This document shows positions 51,467-60,348 of a DNA stretch of 64,000 bases, one piece after another. The stretch covers positions 265,305 through 329,304 of the forward strand of contig MU839124.1 of NCBI GenBank assembly GCA_030685235.1, read 5' to 3'. The DNA comes from Copromyces sp. CBS 386.78 (taxonomy: Eukaryota > Ascomycota > Sordariomycetes > Sordariales > Sordariaceae). The position numbers and the translations under genes are program-made. Position 1 is the stretch's first letter. The number at the start of each line of letters is the position of its first letter. Under the pieces are notes generated by a model, which saw nothing but the letters and a program-made list of their open reading frames with translations, was not told the DNA's origin and ran no database searches.

Positions 51467-52828
51467 CATTTTTTCCTTTTGGCCCAGGTTTCCTACCAGG
51501 TCCATAACCAACCTGGTTTTCGTTAATTTCTTTTTTGTATATTCTGATTCCCTAGCCGCTTGTATGGATGTGTTATTTGTACAAGTAGTCCATCTCCGAC
51601 CTGTTACGGTGCGGGCCGCCGATCGATTCAGTGCTCGGAGGTCCGTGCCGTCCGGAAGGTGGGGGTTTGTTTGCCGGGGTGAGTACCGGCAGGCCCCGAT
51701 ATTGTTTTGAAAACTACTTGGGACGCCGGACACTCGATAATTTCAGGACAGACTAGGAAGATGGTTAACGGGGACCAATCAATGAACGTAAGTTGAAAGA
51801 TGTAGATATATTGAAAATGAGCTATGTGAATGACAAATAGGAAACGGATATGAAAATTGTAACGTATGCAATCGAAATTTGGGAAGGACAGGAACAATCG
51901 ACAATGAACATAACCGTTACGCCTGAACGCCGCTAAATGCCAGGCCTTTTTGCGCTGTAAAAGCGCAGCCCCATAAGGTGGGCAACGCTTTACAATACAC
52001 AATGGGGACATCGAACTCTTTATCGTCTTTTTGGTCTTCTTTCTTTGCCCCCATTTCTTTCTCAGCAGCGAGTTTCTACACCCCGGTTGGGTTTCCGTCC
52101 AAATTCTCGTAAGGAGGCGAGTGGTCGTAAATATAAACCGAACATGTCACAGTCAGTATACTCACCTTGAACATACTCTTATCACGCATTCAGAAGTACT
52201 GATGAGCCTCTCGAGCGTGACTTCTAAGCAATATCTCAAAGGCTAAATGCTTAAGGGACGCGGGCGGATGTGTTTTTCAAATTATTGTAATTTTCTATCA
52301 CAGTTTTGCGACGGCCTTTCCTAACCAAAGCGAGCTATATTGGACTGTCCATGTTGGGTGTATCTTGACGACCACTTCGCCTGGGTAGGTTCGTAGATGG
52401 CCATTTCATGTCTTTGTTCGGAAGGGGAAAATGCTGGCCAATTTGCCCCAACGACTATCACAGCCTGAGAGAAAAAGGGTGAGCGTCGCCTGCGGTCCGG
52501 TCATGTTAACAGGCTTTCCATCGAGAGAAGTCGTATTGCGTGAGCATGCGTCATGCTCACATTCATTATGTATCCCAAGTTGGTCTGCAGACTTGGAGCG
52601 TTGGCACTGCCAAGTCACCCCCAGGAGCTGTCCAACCACCAACAAGTAATTCTGCATGCGAGGGCTCAAAGAACCTGTCTGGTTTCCAGTTTCCCACACC
52701 CGAGGTCCCATTCCCATTCTAACCTTGACTCAGTCTCACACCCCGGAGCCCTTCGATCATCAACACCAGCAACCCGAAACCCAACGACCCAAAGTGACAA
52801 GACCAAAGCACGAACAAGCGAACAAGCC
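51467..52828. other. Intergenic region
   Basis: No supportable gene. The minus-strand frame at 51628-52011 and the smaller frames on both strands lack domains, signal peptides and plausible splice partners. Part of the right end should be the promoter of the small gene beginning at 52829. Confidence 0.45.
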
Positions 52829-53306
52829 ATGCCACCAGAGTCTAACTCCAAAATTCCTGCCCCCCAGGGCAACCACGTCGCCCGTAAACGACAAGAAAAG
52901 CCCACATCCGCGACTGCTTCCCTTTCCCCTTTGACCATCAAGGTAAGTCCATCCATATCATATACCGAGCTCTTTCCAATCTGGCAAAGACACCTCGACA
53001 CCACATCATCATCATCATCAACCACGTTGCTAACCATAAGGTTTCTAGACACACGAGCGGTTAGGGGAGGGCATGGTGTTAATTACTGCCAAGAAGGCCA
53101 AAGCGGGCAGCAATACCACACCTCAACAAGGCGAAGACAAACCCCCCGCGGCGGCGGCGGCGGATGAGGAGGAGTGGGTGTACGTGGATCAAGACGAGGA
53201 TTGGGTTCTGGACATTCCGCCGCCAGTGAAAAAGGAGAAGCAAGAGGATTGGACTCTTGTCGTGCCTGTTCCTTCATCGCGAGAGCTTGGCGGGAAATCG
53301 GCTTGA
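52829..53306 (+). CDS. Small acidic/basic protein of unknown function (123 aa)
   Basis: Two exons, 52829-52942 and 53049-53306. The 106-nt intron (GTAAGT...TTTCTAG, branch GCTAACC) is phase 0 and joins two frames that are each open. The protein has a polar N-terminus (MPPESNSKIPAPQG, RKRQEK), a Lys-rich patch (LITAKKAKAG), an Ala run, and two tryptophan-containing acidic segments (EEEWVYVDQDEDWVL and EDWTLVVP). It has no signal peptide or membrane segment. I recognise no family. The repeated acidic W-x-L/V pattern suggests short linear binding motifs (inference). The clean intron argues that it is a real gene. Confidence 0.65.
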
Positions 53307-53628
53307 GCTCCATGTCTCTCGGCAAGGAGGCCAAGAAGCCTCCTCCCAGCGATGTGGACCGTCATTGATGTTCTGAACGGCTTGCTTTTTTTCTTTTCTT
53401 TTTTTTTCTACAATCAACTGGCGCATCTACTTGGGGAGCAGGATGTTCCACGAACGAAGGACCTGTATGTCTTTTGTCCGAAGGAGTAGTTTCGGCGATA
53501 TGGAGAAAGGCCATACCCGAGATCGAGATTATCTCGGCCTAAGTGGCAGCAGCCCCTAAATCTACTGTGTACTATTATCTGGAATTGATATGCCTCACAA
53601 CTACATGTTTCGTCTCGATAAAGTGATA

Positions 53629-54108
53629 CTACCCATCTCGCGCGTAAATCGGATGGGCGATATAGCAGGATGCCATTGTTTCCGACGGTCGGTTGGCGAA
53701 GGCGGGGTACCTATTATTGGAAGCAGTCTGCTCGACACTCTGTGAGAACAAGTTAATTTTCTCGTAGAAAGATGGCCGAGTCGGTCGGATAACCTCGGAA
53801 ACCGAGGCTGATCGGGCTGAGCTGCTCGAGGTTGCGATTCCATGGGAACCTGGGACCACAGCGAGCACCTCGCAGCAGGACGTTTGCCGAGTTTCAGCGT
53901 TCACTGCTAGGATTTGATGGCCGTCAAAGACTGTCAAGAAAACACGTGTGGCTAGATGTAATCCGGCAAGTAAAACAAAAAGCGAGCGTTCGGCGGGTTG
54001 GAGGTTGACGGTGTCGTAGAGTTGAAGTCTGATGGACGAGGCGGACGGCAGGGACGGGTGACGTTGGACGTTGAAAAATACAGTGGAGCCTGCACTTTTC
54101 AGGGTCAC
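53629..54108 (-). CDS. Possible gene: uncharacterised 159-aa frame
   Basis: An uninterrupted frame with an ATG start and codon use that looks fungal (many third-position C/G) in its first half. It includes a hydrophobic stretch near residues 40-65 (SLFVLLAGLHLATRVFLTVF) that could be a membrane segment and a Ser-rich middle. No domain is recognised. There is no second exon or partner. It may be a chance frame in a 1.9-kb interval that otherwise has no gene. Confidence 0.25.
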   Translation of the reverse strand: MTLKSAGSTVFFNVQRHPSLPSASSIRLQLYDTVNLQPAERSLFVLLAGLHLATRVFLTVFDGHQILAVNAETRQTSCCEVLAVVPGSHGIATSSSSARSASVSEVIRPTRPSFYEKINLFSQSVEQTASNNRYPAFANRPSETMASCYIAHPIYARDG

Positions 54109-54476
54109 GAGGGCCTAGGCCTTGTGTGGGGCACTGCCCCTTTGGAAAGACCCCTGTTCGCGTCCTGAATCCCGTCTGTCCCCCTTAGCGCCGGCTTATT
54201 CTCCGGTATATCATTTATGAAACTGACACGGCTCTTGGATGCGGAGGAGAATGCCGTTATTTTTTTGCTTCTCAACCATTTGATACTGATCACTTCGAAC
54301 ACTGGTTGAATGTCAACTGGGTCCTCAGCCCTGCGCCACTAGTCCCTAGACGCGCTAAACTAGAATGCGCACTAATGCAGGCCAGCCATCTCTCAACTTT
54401 TGTTCTTCCCCGACAACAACCTCTTCCACTTTCCTCGCGTCTGTGTCTCTATCAATGAACACCAATATTACCATGA

Positions 54477-54968
54477 GGCTCGGCTATCAAACGCCATGTC
54501 ATTCTCGACCATGTCGATTACCGTTGCAACCCTGACGCGAGCTGCAACGCCATCTCGCTCCAGATCAAAGTCTCCCTAATTCCGGGAACCAATCAGCACC
54601 CGAGTGTGCCTGACAGTTCAGCACGGACAACCTCTTCTCCGGCTTCTCCTCCACATCCCAAACAATGGCCAGACAGGGGAAACTTCTCGGAGGAGATTCA
54701 AGAGATCCCACTCGAGAATACCTCCGCAGACCTGCGCGTTGCATGGAAGATCAACATGGGCGAGACAAGATCGGTACCGCCGGCCTTTAACAGGGACCGC
54801 ACTTTGGATCCACAGGGAGAGGTCCAGATTCAGATCTCCGTGTCATCCAGTCTCACTCATCTCAGCCCTGTGATCCCTGCTCTTTGCGAGTTTGCGGTCT
54901 CCTCTATTTGTTCCTGGCTCGATATCCGCTACAATCGTGGCCATGCCCTTGTTTCTTGTGATCGGTAG
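54477..54968 (+). CDS. Possible gene fragment, start not found
   Basis: A frame open from just after a stop near 54476 to a stop at 54968, without an in-frame ATG near its beginning. It reads RHVILDHVDYRCNPDASCN, then SLQIKVSLIPGTNQHPSVP and a mixed polar/hydrophobic end. Its length and composition allow an internal exon. A GTAGGT donor-like site near 54965 and an acceptor-like AG near 54478 exist, but I cannot build a full gene. Low support. Confidence 0.2.
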   Translation, partial: GSAIKRHVILDHVDYRCNPDASCNAISLQIKVSLIPGTNQHPSVPDSSARTTSSPASPPHPKQWPDRGNFSEEIQEIPLENTSADLRVAWKINMGETRSVPPAFNRDRTLDPQGEVQIQISVSSSLTHLSPVIPALCEFAVSSICSWLDIRYNRGHALVSCDR

Positions 54969-55222
54969 GTTGCTGTCAACAGCACGTTGACTTCTGGTAC
55001 AAAAGACTGGTTACCCCTTTGACCTTTCTCCTGGCGGTTTTCCAGGTCCTTGACATAGCAACAGCAAAATCGCCAGCAGGATCTGGTCTCTTTCTCTCCT
55101 TTCGTACTCTTCCAGCGTTTAGGGTTTCTCTAAGCAACAATTGATTTCAACCCTGCTGGTCAGCATTGCTTTCTATACCCTACTTCAGCCCCCCCTTTTT
55201 TTTCCTCGAACCAACAGACACA

Positions 55223-56394
55223 ATGGTTCAGTTCACTACTATTCTCAGCACTCTTGCTGGTAAGTTCTCCTGACAAACTCCGTCTCTTTGATGGGTTACC
55301 AGCTGACAGATTACTCCGCAGTTATCATCGCCTCCGTACAAGCCCTTCCCGCCGGCCGGATCCTTCAAGCTCGACAGACCGGAAACATTCCAGATCCTTC
55401 AGGCGAAAAGAACGTCGGCAATGGCCAAGGTCTCCAGTTCATTGGTGGACAGTGCCTCAGCGCAGCCGACTGCGCATCAACATGCTGTGCGACCCTTCCT
55501 CGCACTAGTGACACCATCGGTGTCTGTTCCGGCTTGGGCGCTCAGTTCCAAGCTGGCAAGCAAGGCTGTGGTTTCGGAACTACTGCTGTGGGCAACGGTA
55601 CCGGCGCCGTAGGCAACGTCAACACTGGCAATAACCAAGCAGGGAATGGCACCGCGACTCCAGCCACCGGACGAGGTCGCGGCAATAGGAATAAGGGCGG
55701 TAACACAGGAAGCACCGGCAACACGGGAAACACAGGGAACACCGGCAATGGTAATGCGGGCAATGGAAACGGCAATGCTGGCAACACTGGCAATGCAGGA
55801 AACGCCGCCGGTAACAAGGGCAACGGCAACACCAACGCTGGTAATGGAGGCACCACTGGCAACACTGGCAACGCAGGAAACGCCGCCGGTAACAAGGGCA
55901 ACGGCAACACCAACGCTGGTAATGGAGGCACCACCGGCAACACTGGCAACGCAGGAAACGCCGCCGGTAACAAGGGCAACGGCAACACCAACGCTGGTAA
56001 TGGAGGCACCACCGGCAACACTGGCAACACTGGCAACACTGGCAACACTGGCAACACTGACAATGCTGGAAATGCCGCTGGTAATGCTGGAAATGCTGCT
56101 GGCAATGCTGGCACCGGCCCTGCGGGCAATGCCAATGCCGGCAGCTCTGGTAATAGGGGTAATGGCAAAGGCAACGCCAGTGGCAACACAGGCAGTACGG
56201 GAAACACAGGGAACGCCGGCAATGGAGGCACCACCGGCAATACGGGCAACGCTGGAAACGCGGGAAACGCGGGAAACGCCGCCGGTAATAAGGGCAGCGC
56301 TGGCAACGCCAGCAGTGGTGGAACCACGGGAAATACTGGCAACACTGGTAATACTGGAAGTGCAACAGATGCTGCCGCTGGTCATACCCATTAA
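55223..56394 (+). CDS. BAS2-like secreted cysteine-rich protein with a Gly/Asn repeat tail
   Basis: Two exons, 55223-55259 and 55322-56394, 369 aa. The 62-nt intron starts GTAAGT and ends CCGCAG, and joining them completes a strong signal peptide (MVQFTTILSTLAVIIASVQA). An alternative acceptor 12 nt earlier keeps the frame but would put Asp and Tyr in the signal peptide. Residues about 45-100 contain six cysteines in the pattern GQC, ADC, STCC, GVC, QGCGFG after GNGQGLQFIGG. This resembles the BAS2 (biotrophy-associated secreted protein 2) family of ascomycetes, small secreted proteins of unclear biochemical role. Unlike the short family members I know, about 260 residues follow that consist almost wholly of GN(T/A) triplets, including a 26-aa unit repeated three times in tandem. 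The protein is probably extracellular. The length of the tail may vary between strains. Confidence 0.8.
55783..56016 (+). repeat. 78-bp coding minisatellite, three copies
   Basis: The sequence GGTAACAAGGGC recurs at 55810, 55888 and 55966, exactly 78 bases apart. The unit encodes 26 residues (GNTGNAGNAAGN then KGNGNTNAGNGGTT). Copies differ by one or two bases, so the amplification is recent. A looser 9- and 18-base GN(T/A) periodicity extends to about 56370. Long frames on the minus strand across it are shadows of the repeat. Confidence 0.9.
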
Positions 56395-56793
56395 ATGTTT
56401 ATAGTCTGATCGGGCAGGCAAGAGGAAGGTTGGCAATCATTCGAACAGGTCGGTGTTTCAGGGAGTCGTTGTCAAACATCGGGCAGGAAACCGTGTTTGA
56501 AACGTTCTACAACTACGACTGTTGGTTATCTAGAAGAAGCAGAGGTAGTGGTATGGACGGGATCGCTGTTCGCACTGCACATAGTGGTTCCATTGCAAAT
56601 GGGATCATCTGAGTTTCTCAAGCAACCGGCTTTGTTCCCAACCCTGTTTTGTTTCTTGAAACTATCCTAGATCCTACAGGTCGAATTCGCGTGCCAAACT
56701 AAATCTTTAACTTGGCACCATGAACATTCAAATCCCATCAGCCATCCTATCCTGTGCATAGAATCCAATAGTTCCCCAACCACCTTGTCTAGT

Positions 56794-58082
56794 TCAAAGA
56801 ACCACAACAAACCCCAACGCAACAGCCAACACCCTCTCCTGCAATCTTCCTCCCATCCCCTTCTTCGCACCCGCCGCCTTCCTGGTAGCTCCCTTCCCCG
56901 TCTCCTTAGCCCCACTAATATTCGTCGCCTGCGCGCCCGAGCCCGAGCCCGAACCGGACTTGGTGGACGTGGCGGCATTTCCATAATCCACCTTGTTAGT
57001 AGCGCCCGTCTTACTAACTCCATTAGCTACATCGGTATTACCACCATTACCCAACCCAGTGGGGGCAACGTAAGCTGTAGCCGTCTTCAATCCGTTTTGA
57101 GATGACACAACGCCATTGTCGGCGGCGGGGCTGACGGTCACGGTGGCGACGTAGGTGTTGCCGTTGGAATAGTAGGTTAGGACGTCCACTCTCGGAAGAC
57201 CGTTGTTTCCGTTGACGTTGTTGTTGTTGTTGTTGTTGTTGTTGGTACCATCGGAGTTAGAGTTCGAGTTAGAGTTCGAGTTAGAGTTCGAGTTAGAGTT
57301 AGAGTTCGAGTTAGAGTTCGAGTTCGAGTTAGAGTTCGAGTTCGAGTTAGAGTTCGAGTTGGTCGACCCATCGGATCCAGTTCCGGTATCTTGGTTGGTG
57401 CTGCTTCCTGAAGTCGAGGAACCGGAGGTAGAATTCACATCGGTGCCGGGGAGCACGAGGGCAGGAGGGCAAGGGTAGTTGGGGGATCTGTACTTTGCTG
57501 TGTTTGGATGAAGGTGTTAGTTGAGTAGATTTGGATGATCGGGGCAAGCGGATGGAGTGCGGACTAAATGGCCTAGAGAATGGGGGATATATGATGGTGG
57601 ATAGAGGATCAGGAACAGACGGATGAATGGATGATGAGAAGAGTTATTCAGATAGCAAAGAAGGAGGTATACCCACGATCCGTGCAATAAATCGCAGCGA
57701 GACCCAAAGTCTTCTCGGCGTCCTTGGCATTGCAGGCCCCGAAGGCACAATCGCGGATGCCGTTGAAGAATTTGGCGTCGTTGCAGAGGCAGTTGAGGTT
57801 GGGCCGGCCGTTGGGATACGGGGGGCAGTCCATGTTGTATGCCTGGGCGAACATGTTCCTGATGCATGTTTGCTAAGGTTTGACGTTCTGTTAGCGACGT
57901 CAAAGAGAAAGGCGATGTTTTTCGGTGATGGAAAAAGGTGGTGATCATGGTCGCGGTGACTGACGTCGACAATGGTTTGGCAAGGACAAGATAATACTTA
58001 CACCGCAAAGAGCGAGGTCAGTGTATTCAAGTGCCATCGCGGAGGCCGCAAGGCCCCCCACCATGACGCTAATGATATTCAT
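56794..58082 (-). CDS. CFEM-domain protein, probably GPI-anchored, with (Asn-Ser)n linker
   Basis: Three exons on the minus strand: 58082-58002, 57872-57673 and 57487-56794, 324 aa. The introns are GTAAGT...CTTAG and GTATAC...TACAG (branch CTAAC), and the frame is kept throughout. The signal peptide is MNIISVMVGGLAASAMA. Residues about 22-95 contain eight cysteines in CFEM order: LALCG, QTC, DCPPYP, NCLC, DCAFGAC, IYC. CFEM proteins are fungal surface or secreted proteins; some bind haem for iron uptake, others act in adhesion or host interaction. A Ser/Thr-rich stretch, an (NS)n run and a poly-Asn run follow, then a more ordered region (VDVLTYYSNGNTYVATVTVS). The C-terminus ends in a hydrophobic tail (VLAVALGFVVVL) after small residues, consistent with a GPI signal, although the many nearby basic residues are not ideal. 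Confidence 0.82.
57215..57362 (-). repeat. Coding microsatellites: (GTT)n and GAGTTAGAGTTC repeats
   Basis: On the plus strand a (GTT)n run at about 57217-57244 encodes poly-Asn on the minus strand. An array of GAGTTA/GAGTTC hexamers at about 57256-57360 encodes (Asn-Ser)n. Both lie in the linker of the CFEM gene and keep the frame. Confidence 0.85.
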
Positions 58083-58522
58083 CGCTTCTTCGTTTGGGCG
58101 GTACTAATGACGATGGTAGTTTGATAGACGACGTTGAATAATTGTGTGACAGAAATGGACAAGCAAAAAGGTAGGGGAGCGGGCTGTGGGAAGCAGGGAG
58201 AATAATTTTGCCCTGTTCTTGCAGGTAGGGCAGTCCAAGAACGGGCCAAAAAGTGGTCATAAAAATCGCTCTCAGGAGGGGCAAGCAACTTTTGTTTCCA
58301 TGCAAGGAATATTCCGTCGAGTGATGCCTTGTGGTGCAGCTGGATAAGGGGAGTTGGAATCAAGTCCGTGGTCTCCGGCATCGCCTCCGAAAGACCGCAG
58401 CGAGCATCGTGAATAACAACTTTCTTCCGCTAAATCCAATGCCTTTTCCAAAACTACGCTAGATCCAATTACTCCCTTGACTCCAAACAAACGCCCGCTC
58501 AAGATCAAAATCATACGCCTCG
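58083..58522. other. Intergenic region between the CFEM and chitosanase genes
   Basis: Both neighbours are on the minus strand, so this holds the CFEM promoter and the 3' end of the chitosanase transcript. The minus-strand frames here (to 58381 and 58589) overlap these regions and show no domain. Confidence 0.5.
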
Positions 58523-59440
58523 TCAAATCCAATAAGCGCCCAAATGGCCACCCGCCAAAGCCAGAAACATCCAAACCATCAATCCCCACGACACCCTCAC
58601 CGTCCCCGACGCGTTTCCATCCTCCGTAATCCTCCTAACCAGCTGATCCCCCAAACCCTCAATGCTCTTCTCGAACTCCTCGAAGCTCCCCGCGTCCCAC
58701 TTCGCCCCCTTTGCCCCGGGAACCGCCTCCGTCCCCGTAAAAGCCAAATACAGCACATCCTCCTCATCAATCCCATTACTCCCTGACATCTCCATTCCTC
58801 CACACGCCGTCGCCAGCGCCAGACTCGCCTCCCCAACCATCGACTTCGCCCCATCATCCCCATTCGTATCGCCCCACACTCCATAAACCAGCTTCTTCCC
58901 TCCATCGCACACCACAGCCATCACGCTCAGCGGCTGCACCCCGTACTCTGCCGGATCGAAACGCATATACCCATCTATCCGCATATCGTCGCTCTCGAAC
59001 TCATTCCCAAATACCACGTACGGATGGACGTAGGTATTCAAATCCTTAACGCCCGACACGTTATAAGAAGCGACGGTCTCTTGGAAGGCGGTAATACCCT
59101 GGTAATCTGGGCTTGCACCCACTGAGCATCGCCCGTCGTCACCAGGACCTCCTTGTAGACCGTCACAGTCCACGTCCATGTTGGCTAGGCACCCTTTGCC
59201 GCGGCCGCGGATGTAGAGGATCTTGAAGTCGGATAGGTGGTCGCCGCAGTAGGTGTAGGTGTCGGGCCCGTCTTCGGTGCTGTAGAAGCCGCGATCTGAT
59301 AGAGGGTGTTTACATGATTTTTGCTTGAGCAGTTTGGTGTAGAGGTTTTGGAGGTTGGAGGGGACGTCGCGGGCGGAGACGGTGGGTATGGAGGCGAGGA
59401 AGGGGATGGTTAGGATGAGTAAGCGTATTGAAGGGGACAT
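58523..59440 (-). CDS. Fungal chitosanase, glycoside hydrolase family 75
   Basis: A single exon of 305 aa. The enzyme should hydrolyse beta-1,4 links in chitosan, the deacetylated chitin of fungal walls, outside the cell. The signal peptide is MSPSIRLLILTIPFLASIPTVSA. The GH75 blocks are evident: NMDVDCDGLQGG (residues 88-98), DGRC, DLNTYVHPYVVFGNE, PLSVMAVVC, then YGVWGDTNGDDG and MVGEASLALATACGG. Asp191 and Glu204 lie 13 residues apart, as the two catalytic acids do in characterised GH75 enzymes, so activity is likely. Unlike typical soluble members it ends in a hydrophobic tail (LMVWMFLALAGGHLGAYWI) after a Ser/Gly region, so it may be GPI-anchored or membrane-attached and act on the cell's own wall (inference). 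Confidence 0.9.
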   Translation of the reverse strand: MSPSIRLLILTIPFLASIPTVSARDVPSNLQNLYTKLLKQKSCKHPLSDRGFYSTEDGPDTYTYCGDHLSDFKILYIRGRGKGCLANMDVDCDGLQGGPGDDGRCSVGASPDYQGITAFQETVASYNVSGVKDLNTYVHPYVVFGNEFESDDMRIDGYMRFDPAEYGVQPLSVMAVVCDGGKKLVYGVWGDTNGDDGAKSMVGEASLALATACGGMEMSGSNGIDEEDVLYLAFTGTEAVPGAKGAKWDAGSFEEFEKSIEGLGDQLVRRITEDGNASGTVRVSWGLMVWMFLALAGGHLGAYWI

Positions 59441-60348
59441 GGTAGATTAGTTGATATTATTTAGGGTTAAAATATAGATGAGATGGTTGATGTGCAAGGA
59501 CGGAACTGTCGTCACCGCGCAGTCTAATATCTGGGGAATCCGGGGGCGGTGGGTCAACTTATGGGAGGACGAGCCGTCGAGGTTCTCAAGAGTCTGGGAT
59601 GGTCCAAGGGTTCACATCATGCAACGTCGATCGTACACAAGGGTGACACTTGTCCCTTTGCTTGGCACAATTGGAGCCGATGAGATCTTGGAGTTGAGGT
59701 TGGAAGCTCAAACAATGATGACAGGAAAATGGTCGCGTCAACGAGAAGTGTGTTGGCAGGATTGTCAAAAGTCGCGCTGCGCCACAATTCCCTAGCTGAG
59801 TGAGATGCCATTTTCAATAATACCAGCCTTCATCGGGCTAGCTAAGCCGTCATGCGACTTGTTGCTGACGAGCGATGTTGGGGGCAAGCTGAACTTTGGG
59901 TGGCGGCCCGACCGTGTTGCGGTTGGATTGGTGTTTGTTTGTGATGTATTATGATAGGTACCTTAATTGCTAACAGAAAATGTGAGCTACGTGGCCTGGC
60001 CCAGTTAGTGGCTTTGTACAAACAGCTACCGATACCGAGCCAAAAACTTGGACCCACTCCACCTGGACCTTCTCGTCCGGTCCCGCGTCCCAACTCAACT
60101 CAACGCGTCGACAATCTTTCAACAATGCCACAAAATGACAATGATACATATTCTGTTTTTACGAAATCGAAAACATTTACATTGTTTCAAATAGAGCGTC
60201 ATAGTTTGATGTGCGATTATCGACCTTAAGCTACACCATTAAGTCATTATCACCAGCCTCTCGGAAATAAACGCGTTCCAAAATCCTACCTATTTGCAAC
60301 GTTTTAACAAAGATGCCTATGCTGTTGAAATCCCTGAACAGTCACCTC
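59441..60348. other. Intergenic region
   Basis: It contains the chitosanase promoter on its left side. The plus-strand frame at 59478-59795 (105 codons) and overlapping minus-strand frames have no domain, signal peptide or splice support. I see nothing else specific. Confidence 0.45.

Noticed and set aside
51628..52011. 127-codon minus-strand frame
   Set aside because: Low-complexity Phe/Ile/Tyr-rich end, no domain, no splice support.
54604..54968. Two overlapping plus-strand frames starting at GTG codons
   Set aside because: GTG is not a usual start in fungi; one of the frames is kept only as a low-confidence gene fragment extending further upstream.
55477..56436. Long open frames on the minus strand (over 300 codons) and a second plus-strand frame across the Gly/Asn repeat
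   Set aside because: They are reading-frame shadows of a G/C-rich tandem repeat; only the plus-strand frame with signal peptide and cysteine domain makes biological sense.
57203..57478. Glu/Leu-rich plus-strand frame opposite the CFEM gene
   Set aside because: It is the antisense reading of the (Asn-Ser)n and poly-Asn repeats; the CFEM gene has three exons with consistent splice sites and eight cysteines.
58079..58589. Minus-strand frames of about 100 codons between the CFEM and chitosanase genes
   Set aside because: They overlap the 3' part of the chitosanase gene or the CFEM upstream region and have no signal peptide, domain or conserved look.
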